Part shown: positions 8,480 through 16,494 of the stretch, piece by piece
Layout of the letters: every line of letters begins with the position of its first letter
How positions within the stretch are numbered: position 1 is the stretch's first letter
Assembly (NCBI RefSeq): GCF_965138505.1
Contig: NZ_CBCSCO010000006.1
Coordinates: 1 to 64,000 of the forward strand
DNA: 64,000 nt
From: Litorimonas haliclonae
GTDB taxonomy: Bacteria > Pseudomonadota > Alphaproteobacteria > Caulobacterales > Maricaulaceae
Direction: 5' to 3'
The notes under the pieces: generated by a model
What the model saw: the letters and a program-made list of their open reading frames with translations, nothing else
Database searches by the model: none
Told to the model about the DNA's origin: nothing
Translations under genes and position numbers: made by a program

Positions 8480-8626
8480 TCCTCCACCGCCGGGGCGGGG
8501 GAGGTGGGCCCAAAGGGCTCGGAGGGGCTAGGCGAAACGATTGAGGCCAAAGGTTTGTTGGGCAACGCAGACGCGTTGCACCCCCTCCGTCCTGTCGGAC
8601 ACCTCCCCCGCTTTCGCGGTGGAGGA
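8480..8626. repeat. 147-bp imperfect palindromic intergenic repeat
   Basis: The outer arms are TCCTCCACCGC (8480-8490) and GCGGTGGAGGA (8616-8626). They are followed inward by GGGGGAGGTG against CACCTCCCCC and CGGAGGGG against CCCCCTCCG. A second small hairpin, GCAACGC-AGAC-GCGTTGC, sits near 8562-8579. Transcribed, the element would fold into one long structured hairpin. It resembles the palindromic intergenic elements common in alphaproteobacteria (RIME-like). No second copy was seen in this window. Confidence 0.75.
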
Positions 8627-8644
8627 ACTCGTTGAAGGAAAGCC

Positions 8645-10519
8645 TCACTCTTCGTCCTCAAGCGTCAGTAGAACTTCGCCGTCGCTTACCAAATCTCCGA
8701 CGCTGAATTTTACCTCGTCAACGGTGCCGTCGCGCGGCGCTTCGAGGGTCATTTCCATCTTCATAGCTTCCATCACGATGAGCGGATCGCCTGCGGAGAC
8801 CGTCTCGCCGGGTTTGGTGTTCACAGCGATAATTTTGCCGGGCATAGAGGCGGTGAGAGCGTTGCCGCCCACAGCATCTGCAGCGCCTGCCGCCATGTTC
8901 TCCAATAGGTAACTCAGGCCGTCGACAAATACCACATCCCCTTTAGGCAGAGGAACACGTTTGATGTGGCTTTTGAGAGTTTGGGTTGTGGGTGTAATCC
9001 GTAAGGTCAGGTCTTCGCCGTTTAGAGTACGGGTAAAGGTCTCACGCGGCGGCTGATTGAGACGCCAGCCATCTGTGACGCCAAAGTCGGCACTTGTGGC
9101 TTTAGGCGCCATCGCGAAAGACAGGCTTTCCATATCTTCCTGCAAAGTGTCGTCGTAAAACAGATCGTCACCTTCATCCGCGATAAAATTGGTGGAAAGC
9201 TGACCGGCAATAAATCTTGGATGAGCCAAGCAATTTGCCAGGAAACGCGCGTTTGTTTTGATCGGGAATACGCCCGTGCCGCGGCACATATCTTCCAGAG
9301 CTGATATCGCATTGGCACGTGTGTCGGCCGCCGCAATCATTTTGGCAATCATCGGATCATAGTGAAGGGACACTTCGCCGCCCTGTTCAACGCCTGTATC
9401 CACGCGGTTACGGGTTGGCATATTTAATATCGTGAGATCCCCGACACTTGGCAGGAAGTCATTCGCCGGATCTTCGGCGTAGAGCCGTGCTTCAATCGCG
9501 TGGCCTTCCATTTTAATCTCGTCCTGCTTGGGCAGTTTTTCGCCCTGCGCAACGCGGATTTGCCATTCGACCAGATCAAGTCCCGTAATCATTTCTGTCA
9601 CGGGGTGTTCCACCTGTAGGCGGGTATTCATTTCCATAAACCAGAAGCCGTCTGTCTTGAGCGCGCCAGAGCCGTCCACGATAAATTCAACTGTGCCGGC
9701 CCCGACATAATTGACGGCTTTCGCGGCGTCGACTGCCGCCTTGGTCATGGCGTTTCGAACGTCCTCGGTCATGCCGGGGGCAGGGGCTTCTTCGATGACT
9801 TTCTGATGGCGGCGCTGGAGGGAGCAATCGCGCTCAAACATATGAACAACGTTCCCGTGAGTGTCGCCAAAAACCTGCACCTCTATGTGGCGCGGGCTTA
9901 GAATATATTTTTCGATCAGGACTTCATCATTGCCGAAAGAGGATTTGGCTTCGCGCTGGCAGGAGGCGAGGGAAGCGTCAAAATCCTTTGAGGCATCAAC
10001 CTTACGCATGCCCTTACCACCGCCGCCGGCGACAGCTTTGATGAGGACGGGGTAGCCGATTTCGTCCGCCTTGGATTTCAGCACTTTCGGGTCCTGGTCC
10101 TCGCCGAGATAGCCGGGGGTCGTTGGAACGCCCGCTTCGTCCATTAATTTCTTGGCGGCGTCTTTGAGGCCCATCGCTTCCATGCTCTCGGCCTTCGGAC
10201 CGATAAATGTCAGTTTGGCTTTTTCACAAGCCCGAACAAAAGCAGGGTTTTCGGACAAGAAACCATAACCCGGATGGATAGCATCTGCCCCTGTTTCTTC
10301 AGCGGCGCTAATTATTTTGTCGATGACAAGATAGCTTTCATTCGCCGGGGACGGGCCAATATGAACGGCTTCGTCGGCTTGGCGAACATGCAGCGCTCTG
10401 CGATCTGCGTCGGAATAGACGGCGACCGTGGCAAGGCCCATCTTGCGGGCGGTTTTGATAACTCGGCAGGCGATTTCGCCGCGATTGGCGATGAGAATTT
10501 TTCTGATTTGCTTCGACAT
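8645..10519 (-). CDS. mccA: 3-methylcrotonyl-CoA carboxylase, biotin-containing alpha subunit
   Basis: This 624-aa subunit combines biotin carboxylase with a C-terminal biotin carrier domain. It carboxylates biotin with ATP and bicarbonate for transfer to 3-methylcrotonyl-CoA. The N-terminal biotin carboxylase starts KILIANRGEIACRVI; the ATP-grasp loop is AVAGGGGKGMRKV, and the active-site region includes FMEMNTRLQVEHPVTE. Biotinylation is predicted on Lys587 in VMEAMKMEM, 37 residues from the end. The gene starts 2 bp after the beta-subunit stop, so the two are translationally linked. Acetyl- or propionyl-CoA carboxylase alpha subunits look similar; adjacency to ivd favours MCC. Confidence 0.92.
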   Translation of the reverse strand: MSKQIRKILIANRGEIACRVIKTARKMGLATVAVYSDADRRALHVRQADEAVHIGPSPANESYLVIDKIISAAEETGADAIHPGYGFLSENPAFVRACEKAKLTFIGPKAESMEAMGLKDAAKKLMDEAGVPTTPGYLGEDQDPKVLKSKADEIGYPVLIKAVAGGGGKGMRKVDASKDFDASLASCQREAKSSFGNDEVLIEKYILSPRHIEVQVFGDTHGNVVHMFERDCSLQRRHQKVIEEAPAPGMTEDVRNAMTKAAVDAAKAVNYVGAGTVEFIVDGSGALKTDGFWFMEMNTRLQVEHPVTEMITGLDLVEWQIRVAQGEKLPKQDEIKMEGHAIEARLYAEDPANDFLPSVGDLTILNMPTRNRVDTGVEQGGEVSLHYDPMIAKMIAAADTRANAISALEDMCRGTGVFPIKTNARFLANCLAHPRFIAGQLSTNFIADEGDDLFYDDTLQEDMESLSFAMAPKATSADFGVTDGWRLNQPPRETFTRTLNGEDLTLRITPTTQTLKSHIKRVPLPKGDVVFVDGLSYLLENMAAGAADAVGGNALTASMPGKIIAVNTKPGETVSAGDPLIVMEAMKMEMTLEAPRDGTVDEVKFSVGDLVSDGEVLLTLEDEE

Positions 10520-10521
10520 AA

Positions 10522-12105
10522 TTACATACGGAACACGCCGAAACGTGTCTCCTCTTGAGGCCCATTTGCCGCCATTGCGAGGCCGAGGCCCAGAACGCGG
10601 CGCGTATCTGTCGGCGCGATAATGCCGTCATCCCAGAGACGGGCCGACGCAAAATAGGGGTGACCTTCTCTTTCAAATCTTTCCCGAATGGGTTTCTTGA
10701 AGTCTTCTTTTTCTTTTTCGCTCCAGCCCTCGGAGCCGCGAGCAACGGTGGCCAGAACGCTGGCGGCTTGTTCGCCGCCCATGATGGAAATCCGCGCATT
10801 GGGCCACATAAACATGAGGCGGGGGCCGTAAGCGCGGCCGCACATGCCGTAATTTCCGGCTCCGTAGGATCCGCCGACCACGACCGTAAATTTCGGCACT
10901 TTGGCACAGGCCACGGCATGGACCATTTTAGCGCCGTGTTTGGCGATGCCGCCGGCTTCAGCCTTGGAGCCGACCATGAAGCCTGTAATGTTTTGAAGAA
11001 AGATGAGGGGGATGTTCCGCTGACAGCAAAGCTCGACAAAATGCGCGCCTTTAACAGCGCTTTCCGAGAAAAGAACACCGTTATTGCCGAGAATGCCGAC
11101 CTGATAGCCGTGAATTTTTGCAAAACCGCAAACCAGCGTTTCGCCAAAATCTTTTTTGAATTCGTGAAAACGGGAACCATCAGTAATACGCGCGATAATC
11201 TCTCGGCAGTCGTAAGGCTGCTTTGCATCTTTGGGCACAATACCGTTAAGTTCGCTTTCGTCGTAAGCCGGAGGTTCGACGGGGTCGGGGAGGTAGCTCG
11301 GGTTCGCTGCGCCAAGCGTTTTGATACTCTCTCTTGCAATCTGGAGCGCGTGGGCATCATTTGCGGCGAGGTGATCGACTACACCAGAGGTTTTGGCGTG
11401 AAGCGCGCCGCCGCCAAGGTCCTCAGCTTCAATTTTTTCGCCCGTGGCCGCTTCGACAAGAGGGGGGCCAGCGAGGAAAATCGTGCCCTGATCGGCGACA
11501 ATAATGCTCTCATCCGCCATAGCCGGAACATAGGCGCCGCCGGCGGTGCAGCTGCCCATGACAACGGCAATCTGAGCAATGCCCTGGGCGCTCATATTGG
11601 CCTGATTGTTAAAACAGGCGCCAAAGTCGTCTTTGCCGGGGAAAATTTCTGCCTGGTTAGGCAGGTTTCCGCCGCCGCTATCGACCAGATAGATGCAAGG
11701 GAGGCGGTTCTCTTTCGCAATTTCCTGCGCGCGCGCCTGTTTCGCGCAGGTCATAGGGTAATAGGTGCCGCCTTTCACTGTGGCATCGTTACAAATGATC
11801 ATGACTTCGCGGCCGGCCACGCGGCCCACGCCGCAAATTAGTCCGGCGCTCGGCACTTGGCCTTCATACATATCATAGGCGGCCATTTGGGAGAGTTCGA
11901 GAAAGGGCGTCCCGGGATCGAGGAGGCGTTCAACGCGTTCCCGCGGAAGGAGTTTGCCGCGATCCAGATGTTTTTTTCGGGCGCGCTCCGACCCGCCCTC
12001 GGCGATCTTGGCAACCTTTTCTCTAAGATCGGCGACGAGGCTTTCCATATGCTCGGAATTGGCGCGGAAGTCGGAACTGTCGGTGTTGATTTTAGACTGA
12101 ATCAT
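10522..12105 (-). CDS. mccB: 3-methylcrotonyl-CoA carboxylase, carboxyltransferase beta subunit
   Basis: Carboxyltransferase (about 527 aa) that moves the carboxyl group from biotin to 3-methylcrotonyl-CoA, giving 3-methylglutaconyl-CoA. Family features include RARKKHLDRGKLLPRERVERLLDPG near the N-terminus, the oxyanion-forming loops in GSCTAGGAYVPAM and GGSYGAGNYGMCGRAYGP, and the terminal WDDGIIAPTDTRRVLGL. The start is placed at ATG 12105 (MIQSKINTDSS), which has AGGTC before it. An upstream in-frame start at 12159 would run through the operator-like palindrome. First gene of the minus-strand operon mccB-mccA-ivd-maoC, divergent from a TetR gene. Confidence 0.93.
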   Translation of the reverse strand: MIQSKINTDSSDFRANSEHMESLVADLREKVAKIAEGGSERARKKHLDRGKLLPRERVERLLDPGTPFLELSQMAAYDMYEGQVPSAGLICGVGRVAGREVMIICNDATVKGGTYYPMTCAKQARAQEIAKENRLPCIYLVDSGGGNLPNQAEIFPGKDDFGACFNNQANMSAQGIAQIAVVMGSCTAGGAYVPAMADESIIVADQGTIFLAGPPLVEAATGEKIEAEDLGGGALHAKTSGVVDHLAANDAHALQIARESIKTLGAANPSYLPDPVEPPAYDESELNGIVPKDAKQPYDCREIIARITDGSRFHEFKKDFGETLVCGFAKIHGYQVGILGNNGVLFSESAVKGAHFVELCCQRNIPLIFLQNITGFMVGSKAEAGGIAKHGAKMVHAVACAKVPKFTVVVGGSYGAGNYGMCGRAYGPRLMFMWPNARISIMGGEQAASVLATVARGSEGWSEKEKEDFKKPIRERFEREGHPYFASARLWDDGIIAPTDTRRVLGLGLAMAANGPQEETRFGVFRM

Positions 12106-12139
12106 GGTGACCTGTAAATTTGTTTGACCCCGTGTATTA

Positions 12140-12163
12140 AAATTTGAACCTTGAGTCAAATTT
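12140..12163. promoter_or_regulatory. Probable TetR operator between the divergent leucine operons
   Basis: Perfect 8-bp inverted repeat AAATTTGA / TCAAATTT with an 8-bp spacer (ACCTTGAG). It lies 35 bp upstream of mccB ATG and 25 bp upstream of the preferred tetR ATG. The size and position are those of an autoregulated TetR operator. An outer TTTGAC at 12123 may add to it. Confidence 0.55.
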
Positions 12164-12187
12164 ATTGAAGTGATATGGCTTTATTTC

Positions 12188-12811
12188 ATGAACGCCTCAG
12201 CGACCATAAAAGCTCCATTTGACCGGGATAAGCAATTTGCGGCCAAGAGACGGGCGGTGATACTTTCCGCGGCGAGCGCGTTTCGTCGCCGTGGCTATCA
12301 TAACACCTCCATGGTCGATATTGCCAAAACACTGGGGCTGACCAAGGCGGCGCTTTATTACTACGTGCGCAATAAAGAAGAGATCCTGTTTGAATCACAT
12401 CTTATGGCTTATGAGTCGATGGAGGCCATTTTAAAGAGACCTCAAGCAGGCGAGGACGGGCTTGAATGTCTGGAAAATGTCTTTCGGGAGTTCGTGAGTC
12501 TGTTGACGCAATCCGGCGTTTCCTTGCTGACCGACGTCGACAGCCTATCAGGGAAAGGCCGGGAACAAATTCTGGCGCGGCGGGGTAAAATTGAGAGACG
12601 AGTTATTAAACTTGTAAAATCCGGTCAAAAAGACGGCTCCATTCAACGAGGTGATGCCCGCTTGCAGGTCTTTTTCTTTATGGGGGCACTTAACTGGCTC
12701 AACGCTTGGTATGACAGCGAAGGTCGGTTAAAGGGAGACGATATTGCCGATCATTTCGTGAAACAGCTTAGGTCTGGAATCGCGGCCGATATAGGAGAGA
12801 TTGATGAATAA
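12188..12811 (+). CDS. TetR family regulator of the leucine/isovalerate cluster
   Basis: The DNA-binding domain occupies the N-terminal third: ILSAASAFRRRGYHNTSMVDIAKTLGLTKAALYYYVRNKEEILFE is a canonical TetR helix-turn-helix with KxALYYY recognition helix. The C-terminal part is a ligand-binding TetR core. Length (about 207 aa) is normal. The gene is divergent from mccB and its end overlaps the CoA-transferase gene by 8 bp, so it probably controls both arms through the palindrome at 12140. Some proteobacteria use a TetR regulator (LiuQ) for this pathway where others use MerR-type LiuR; orthology here is not proven. GTG 12170 is an alternative start but lies close to the palindrome. Confidence 0.88.
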   Translation: MNASATIKAPFDRDKQFAAKRRAVILSAASAFRRRGYHNTSMVDIAKTLGLTKAALYYYVRNKEEILFESHLMAYESMEAILKRPQAGEDGLECLENVFREFVSLLTQSGVSLLTDVDSLSGKGREQILARRGKIERRVIKLVKSGQKDGSIQRGDARLQVFFFMGALNWLNAWYDSEGRLKGDDIADHFVKQLRSGIAADIGEIDE

Positions 12812-13517
12812 GGTATTCAACACACCAGAAGAGGCGATGGAAGGCCTCTGCAAAGATGGAATGACCGTCATGAGCGGAGGGTTTGGTCTTTGCGGTATTC
12901 CGGAAAACCTCATCGCGGCGCTCCGTGACAGCGGTGCGAAAGACCTGACGGTTATTTCCAACAATGCGGGTGTGGACGGTTTTGGTCTCGGTCAGCTATT
13001 GGAAACCAAGCAGATCAAGAAAATGGTCAGCTCTTATGTGGGCGAGAACAAAGAGTTCGAACGCCAATATCTCGGCGGCGAGTTGGAGCTAGAATTCAAC
13101 CCCCAAGGCACACTGGCTGAACGCATTCGGGCAGGCGGCGCGGGCATTCCGGGCTTTTATACTAAAACCGGTGTCGGCACGATGATCGCCGAAGGGAAAG
13201 AGCATAAAGACTTTACCAATATGGAGGGCGAAACCGAGACCTTCATTATGGAGACGGGGCTGAAAGCCGACGTGTCAATTGTCAAAGCCTGGAAAGGCGA
13301 CGCGGAAGGCAATCTGATTTACAAAGCCACAGCGCGCAACTTCTCACCCATGATGGCTACGGCCGGGAAAGTGACGGTGGCTGAAGTGGATGAAATCGTG
13401 CCGGTCGGATCTTTGGATCCAAATTCCATTCATACTCCCGGCATTTTCGTTCAGCGGATTGTGCAAGCAGAATGTGAGAAACGTATCGAACAACGTACAG
13501 TGCGGGAGGCCGTGTAA
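12804..13517 (+). CDS. scoA: 3-oxoacid (acetoacetate/succinyl) CoA-transferase subunit A
   Basis: Alpha subunit (237 aa) of the heterodimeric CoA-transferase that activates acetoacetate with succinyl-CoA. It has the family glycine-rich motif in MSGGFGLCGIPENLI and NNAGVDGFGLG, then GGAGIPGFYTKTGVGT, the typical order for SCOT A subunits. The start is ATG 12804, preceded by AGGAGAG; a TTG one codon upstream is ignored. It overlaps the tetR stop by 8 bp and the scoB start by 1 bp, so the three genes form a translationally coupled operon. In leucine degradation this enzyme handles the acetoacetate released from HMG-CoA. Confidence 0.93.
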   Translation: MNKVFNTPEEAMEGLCKDGMTVMSGGFGLCGIPENLIAALRDSGAKDLTVISNNAGVDGFGLGQLLETKQIKKMVSSYVGENKEFERQYLGGELELEFNPQGTLAERIRAGGAGIPGFYTKTGVGTMIAEGKEHKDFTNMEGETETFIMETGLKADVSIVKAWKGDAEGNLIYKATARNFSPMMATAGKVTVAEVDEIVPVGSLDPNSIHTPGIFVQRIVQAECEKRIEQRTVREAV

Positions 13518-14170
13518 TGACTGAGCAGAAAACTGGATGGACAAGAGACCAAATGGCCGCGCGGGCGGCTCAAGAGCTCGAAGACGGATTTTACGTCAAT
13601 CTCGGCATTGGCATTCCTACACTCGTGGCAAACCACATTCCGGACGGGGTGAATGTTACGCTCCAATCTGAAAATGGTATGCTCGGCATGGGCCCGTTCC
13701 CGACCGAGGACGAGGTAGATGCAGATCTGATCAATGCCGGGAAACAGACCATCACAACACTACCAAAATCGAGCTTCTTCGACAGCGCGACGAGCTTTTC
13801 CATGATCCGCGGCGGGCATATCGATTTGTCTATCTTGGGCGCGATGGAAGTTGCAGAAAACGGCGACATCGCAAACTGGATGATCCCCGGAAAAATGGTC
13901 AAGGGCATGGGCGGGGCAATGGACCTCGTCGCAGGCGTCAAGAAATGTATCGCCCTTTTCGATCACACCAATAAACGCGGCGAGAGCAAGTTCCTCAAAA
14001 GTTGCTCTCTGCCCCTAACGGGCCAAGACTGTATCGACATGATCATTACGGACCTCGGCGTCTTCAATCGTGAAGGGGACCAGAGACGGTTCCGCCTAAA
14101 AGAGATGGCTCCGGGCGTGACTTTGGCGGAGATCAAAGACAAAACCGAAGCGGATGTAGTCTACGATTAG
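13517..14170 (+). CDS. scoB: 3-oxoacid CoA-transferase subunit B
   Basis: Beta subunit (217 aa) carrying the catalytic glutamate, in LQSENGMLGMGP, which forms the glutamyl-CoA thioester intermediate in this family. Other family elements are YVNLGIGIPTLVANHI, SFSMIRGGHIDLSILGAMEV and NWMIPGKMVKGMGGAMDLV. The ATG shares its first base with the scoA stop (TAATG). The subunits together should give acetoacetyl-CoA plus succinate. Confidence 0.94.
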   Translation: MTEQKTGWTRDQMAARAAQELEDGFYVNLGIGIPTLVANHIPDGVNVTLQSENGMLGMGPFPTEDEVDADLINAGKQTITTLPKSSFFDSATSFSMIRGGHIDLSILGAMEVAENGDIANWMIPGKMVKGMGGAMDLVAGVKKCIALFDHTNKRGESKFLKSCSLPLTGQDCIDMIITDLGVFNREGDQRRFRLKEMAPGVTLAEIKDKTEADVVYD

Positions 14171-14172
14171 AT

Positions 14173-14985
14173 ATGACTTATTATAGATCCCAATTATTCG
14201 TACCTGGTAACCGCGAAGACAGATTTGAAAAAGCCTGTCAGGCCGGAGCGGATTTGGTCTGTATCGATCTGGAAGACGCTGTCGGGCCATCTGAAAAGGA
14301 CGCTGCCCGAGAGAGCGTTCTGAACTGGCTTTCAAGGACCGAACATAGAAACGTAAGTCTTCGCATTAATGGCCTCGATACAGAGGTCGGGGAAAAAGAT
14401 ATTGCCGCCCTTTCTAAGAGCGGATTGACCCTTCCTTTCGTGATGATTCCTAAAGTCGCGTCAAAAGAACAGCTGGACAGCCTGTCTAAAAGGCTGCCCG
14501 AAAAACTGGGGCCGTTTTTTGCGATTATTGAAAGCGCATTAGGGCTGATCAATGCTGAGGAAATTTTCTCTCATCCACGTGTGTCAGTGGGAATGTATGG
14601 GGCAATTGATTATGCCGGTGAAGTCGATTGCGATCTGGCGTGGGAGACCCATCTGTTTGCAAGATGTAAGCTTGTCGCCGCAGCGGCTGCCTATGATGTA
14701 CAGCTCTTTGATACGCCGCATATTCATGTGCGAGACCTCGCGGATTGCGAGGCTACAACGCTTCAGGCCAAAGCGCTCGGCATCCATGCCCGCAGCGCCA
14801 TTCACCCGGCGCAGATAGAGCGCATTCATTCTGCTCTCATGCCTACGGATGATGAAATCTCATATGCTCAAAGGGTTGTCGCGGCTTACGAAGAAGCGAA
14901 TGGAAATGTTGTTCTGCTGGACGGAAAATTCATTGAGGAACCCGTTGTAAAACGTGCCCGTCGGGTTCTGACTTACATATCCTAA
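14173..14985 (+). CDS. CitE/HpcH-type CoA-ester lyase
   Basis: This 270-aa member of the citrate lyase beta/malyl-CoA lyase family is a TIM barrel using Mg2+ for retro-Claisen cleavage or synthesis of acyl-CoA esters. Conserved pieces are the RSQLFVPGNREDRFEKA start, DLVCIDLEDAV (metal-binding Asp/Glu), IIESALGLINAEEI and RSAIHPAQIERIH. It follows scoB by 2 bp in the same operon. No HMG-CoA lyase of the classical HMGL type is in the window, so this protein could cleave HMG-CoA here, a chemically analogous reaction. More conservatively it is a citramalyl- or malyl-CoA lyase. The substrate is undecided. Confidence 0.82.
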   Translation: MTYYRSQLFVPGNREDRFEKACQAGADLVCIDLEDAVGPSEKDAARESVLNWLSRTEHRNVSLRINGLDTEVGEKDIAALSKSGLTLPFVMIPKVASKEQLDSLSKRLPEKLGPFFAIIESALGLINAEEIFSHPRVSVGMYGAIDYAGEVDCDLAWETHLFARCKLVAAAAAYDVQLFDTPHIHVRDLADCEATTLQAKALGIHARSAIHPAQIERIHSALMPTDDEISYAQRVVAAYEEANGNVVLLDGKFIEEPVVKRARRVLTYIS

Positions 14986-14999
14986 GTCAAGCTCATCGA

Positions 15000-16259
15000 T
15001 TATAGTTCAAAGTCAATTTGAACAAAAAGCCCTTCAGGCCGGTAATGCGTTTCTATTGTTCCGCCGAGCTGGCTTGCGCTTAAATGAATCATGCGAGAGC
15101 CAAAGCCTTTTTTGCTTGTCACGTCATTATTGATTTCCGGACCGCCTGACTCTGTCCAAGTGAGGGATGCGGAGTCTTGAGAGAGCCGCTTTGTTTCAAT
15201 CTGAATTGTCCCGGCCACGTCATCAATCCACGCGCCGTATTTCACGGCATTTGTGGTGAGTTCGTGAAGTATAAGTCCAAACGGCGTAATTTTGTCCGCC
15301 TTAATCCCCACTGAATCGCCGGACAGGAGGAGGATGTTTTTGTCAGAAACATACGGTTCCATGACTTTTTGTATCAGAGTTTGTAAATCTGCGTGATCTG
15401 TCCCGTGTCTCGATATCGTGAGTTCGTGAGCTTGTGACAGAGCCATAATTCTGCTCTGAATTTTGTCATTGGCCGTTTTAACGTCTGTTTCCATACGCCC
15501 CGTATTCCGAACGATAGACAAGACAATCGCGAAAAGATTTTTAATGCGGTGGTTAAGTTCTCCGGCAACTAATTCCGTTCGGGCATTAGCCTCTTTCAAA
15601 TCCACGATATACGCTTGAGCGCTGACCAGTTTCCCAGCCCGCCATATTAGAAATATGGCGATTGTTAACATGGCCAGCACCAAGGAAAGTATCCATTTTA
15701 AGTAGCTTTGCGCCCGGCGATCCCGTTGGTCTGCGGTGGCAATGGCTTCTCTCAAAATCTCGCTTTCTTCATCAATCAATAGCTGGATTCCGTCTCGCAT
15801 TTCCGTCATAATTTCGTCCGCGCGATCTGTATTGACCACCGCCATGGCGGCGACTTTCTGACCGCTTTTTACCAAATTAATCGTTTTTTCCATGATGGTA
15901 AATTTTGTTGTGACGGCTTGCTCAATGAGCGGAATCTGTTCCATCTGTAGAAGAGTCATCTGGTCCTCTAAAATATCATTTAGAGCGTCAAACGATTCCT
16001 GATATTCTGTTCTCCCTTGATTGTAAGGCTCTAGGTAACTATCATCGCCCGAAAGGAGATAACCGCGCTGACCCGTTTCCGCATTTAGCGCCGACCTTCT
16101 AATACGTCGGAGGTGGTAGAGGATTTCAGTGGTTTTCAGCGCTTGTTCTCTGGCTTGAGCCTCACTGTCAAAGGTTTTGGAAAGCTCAAAGGTCGTCCAT
16201 GCCATACTTCCCAGTATGATGGCAAAGACGACTAATATGGCGGGAAGTAGTTTATTCAT
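15000..16259 (-). CDS. CHASE3-domain HWE/HisKA_2 sensor histidine kinase
   Basis: Membrane sensor kinase of 419 aa. An N-terminal helix (residues 5-27) and a second hydrophobic segment (about 188-210) flank a CHASE3-type periplasmic domain with RRSALNAETGQRGYLLSGDDSYLEPY. The dimerisation region is of the HisKA_2/HWE type: ELNHRIKNLFAIVLSIV with phosphorylatable His237. The ATPase domain has LHELTTNAVKYGAW (N box) and KKGFGSRMI. HWE kinases often feed the general stress or light response in alphaproteobacteria. No response regulator is adjacent. It is convergent with the lyase gene, only 14 bp apart. Confidence 0.9.
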   Translation of the reverse strand: MNKLLPAILVVFAIILGSMAWTTFELSKTFDSEAQAREQALKTTEILYHLRRIRRSALNAETGQRGYLLSGDDSYLEPYNQGRTEYQESFDALNDILEDQMTLLQMEQIPLIEQAVTTKFTIMEKTINLVKSGQKVAAMAVVNTDRADEIMTEMRDGIQLLIDEESEILREAIATADQRDRRAQSYLKWILSLVLAMLTIAIFLIWRAGKLVSAQAYIVDLKEANARTELVAGELNHRIKNLFAIVLSIVRNTGRMETDVKTANDKIQSRIMALSQAHELTISRHGTDHADLQTLIQKVMEPYVSDKNILLLSGDSVGIKADKITPFGLILHELTTNAVKYGAWIDDVAGTIQIETKRLSQDSASLTWTESGGPEINNDVTSKKGFGSRMIHLSASQLGGTIETHYRPEGLFVQIDFEL

Positions 16260-16494
16260 TATCAGTCACCTAAATACATAACGGCCCTAAATACACTCAT
16301 CCGATCTTGCGGTTATCTATAAGGGGCCAGTTTAAAAGGTAGAAGAATTTGAATGCGCCGGATTTAAACTGAGTAAAGCTGACTTTAGGCGCAAAGACAA
16401 ATTCTTTTTTTTCTTAAGGTTTAAGCAACCGGCCGAGAAAGTATCTCTTTTTTCAGTGTTAAGAGTTTGGGTTTCTTTAAATGCCGTTTGCGCT

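Noticed and set aside
10338..11841. Very long antisense open frames across the methylcrotonyl-CoA carboxylase genes (340 and 428 aa)
   Set aside because: They mirror the codon pattern of the real genes on the other strand or frame and have no motifs; common shadows in GC-biased genes.
16260..16494. Possible cobalamin riboswitch upstream of the B12-type importer
   Set aside because: No B12-box (GCCACTG) or conserved core was seen; ligand assignment therefore stays open.
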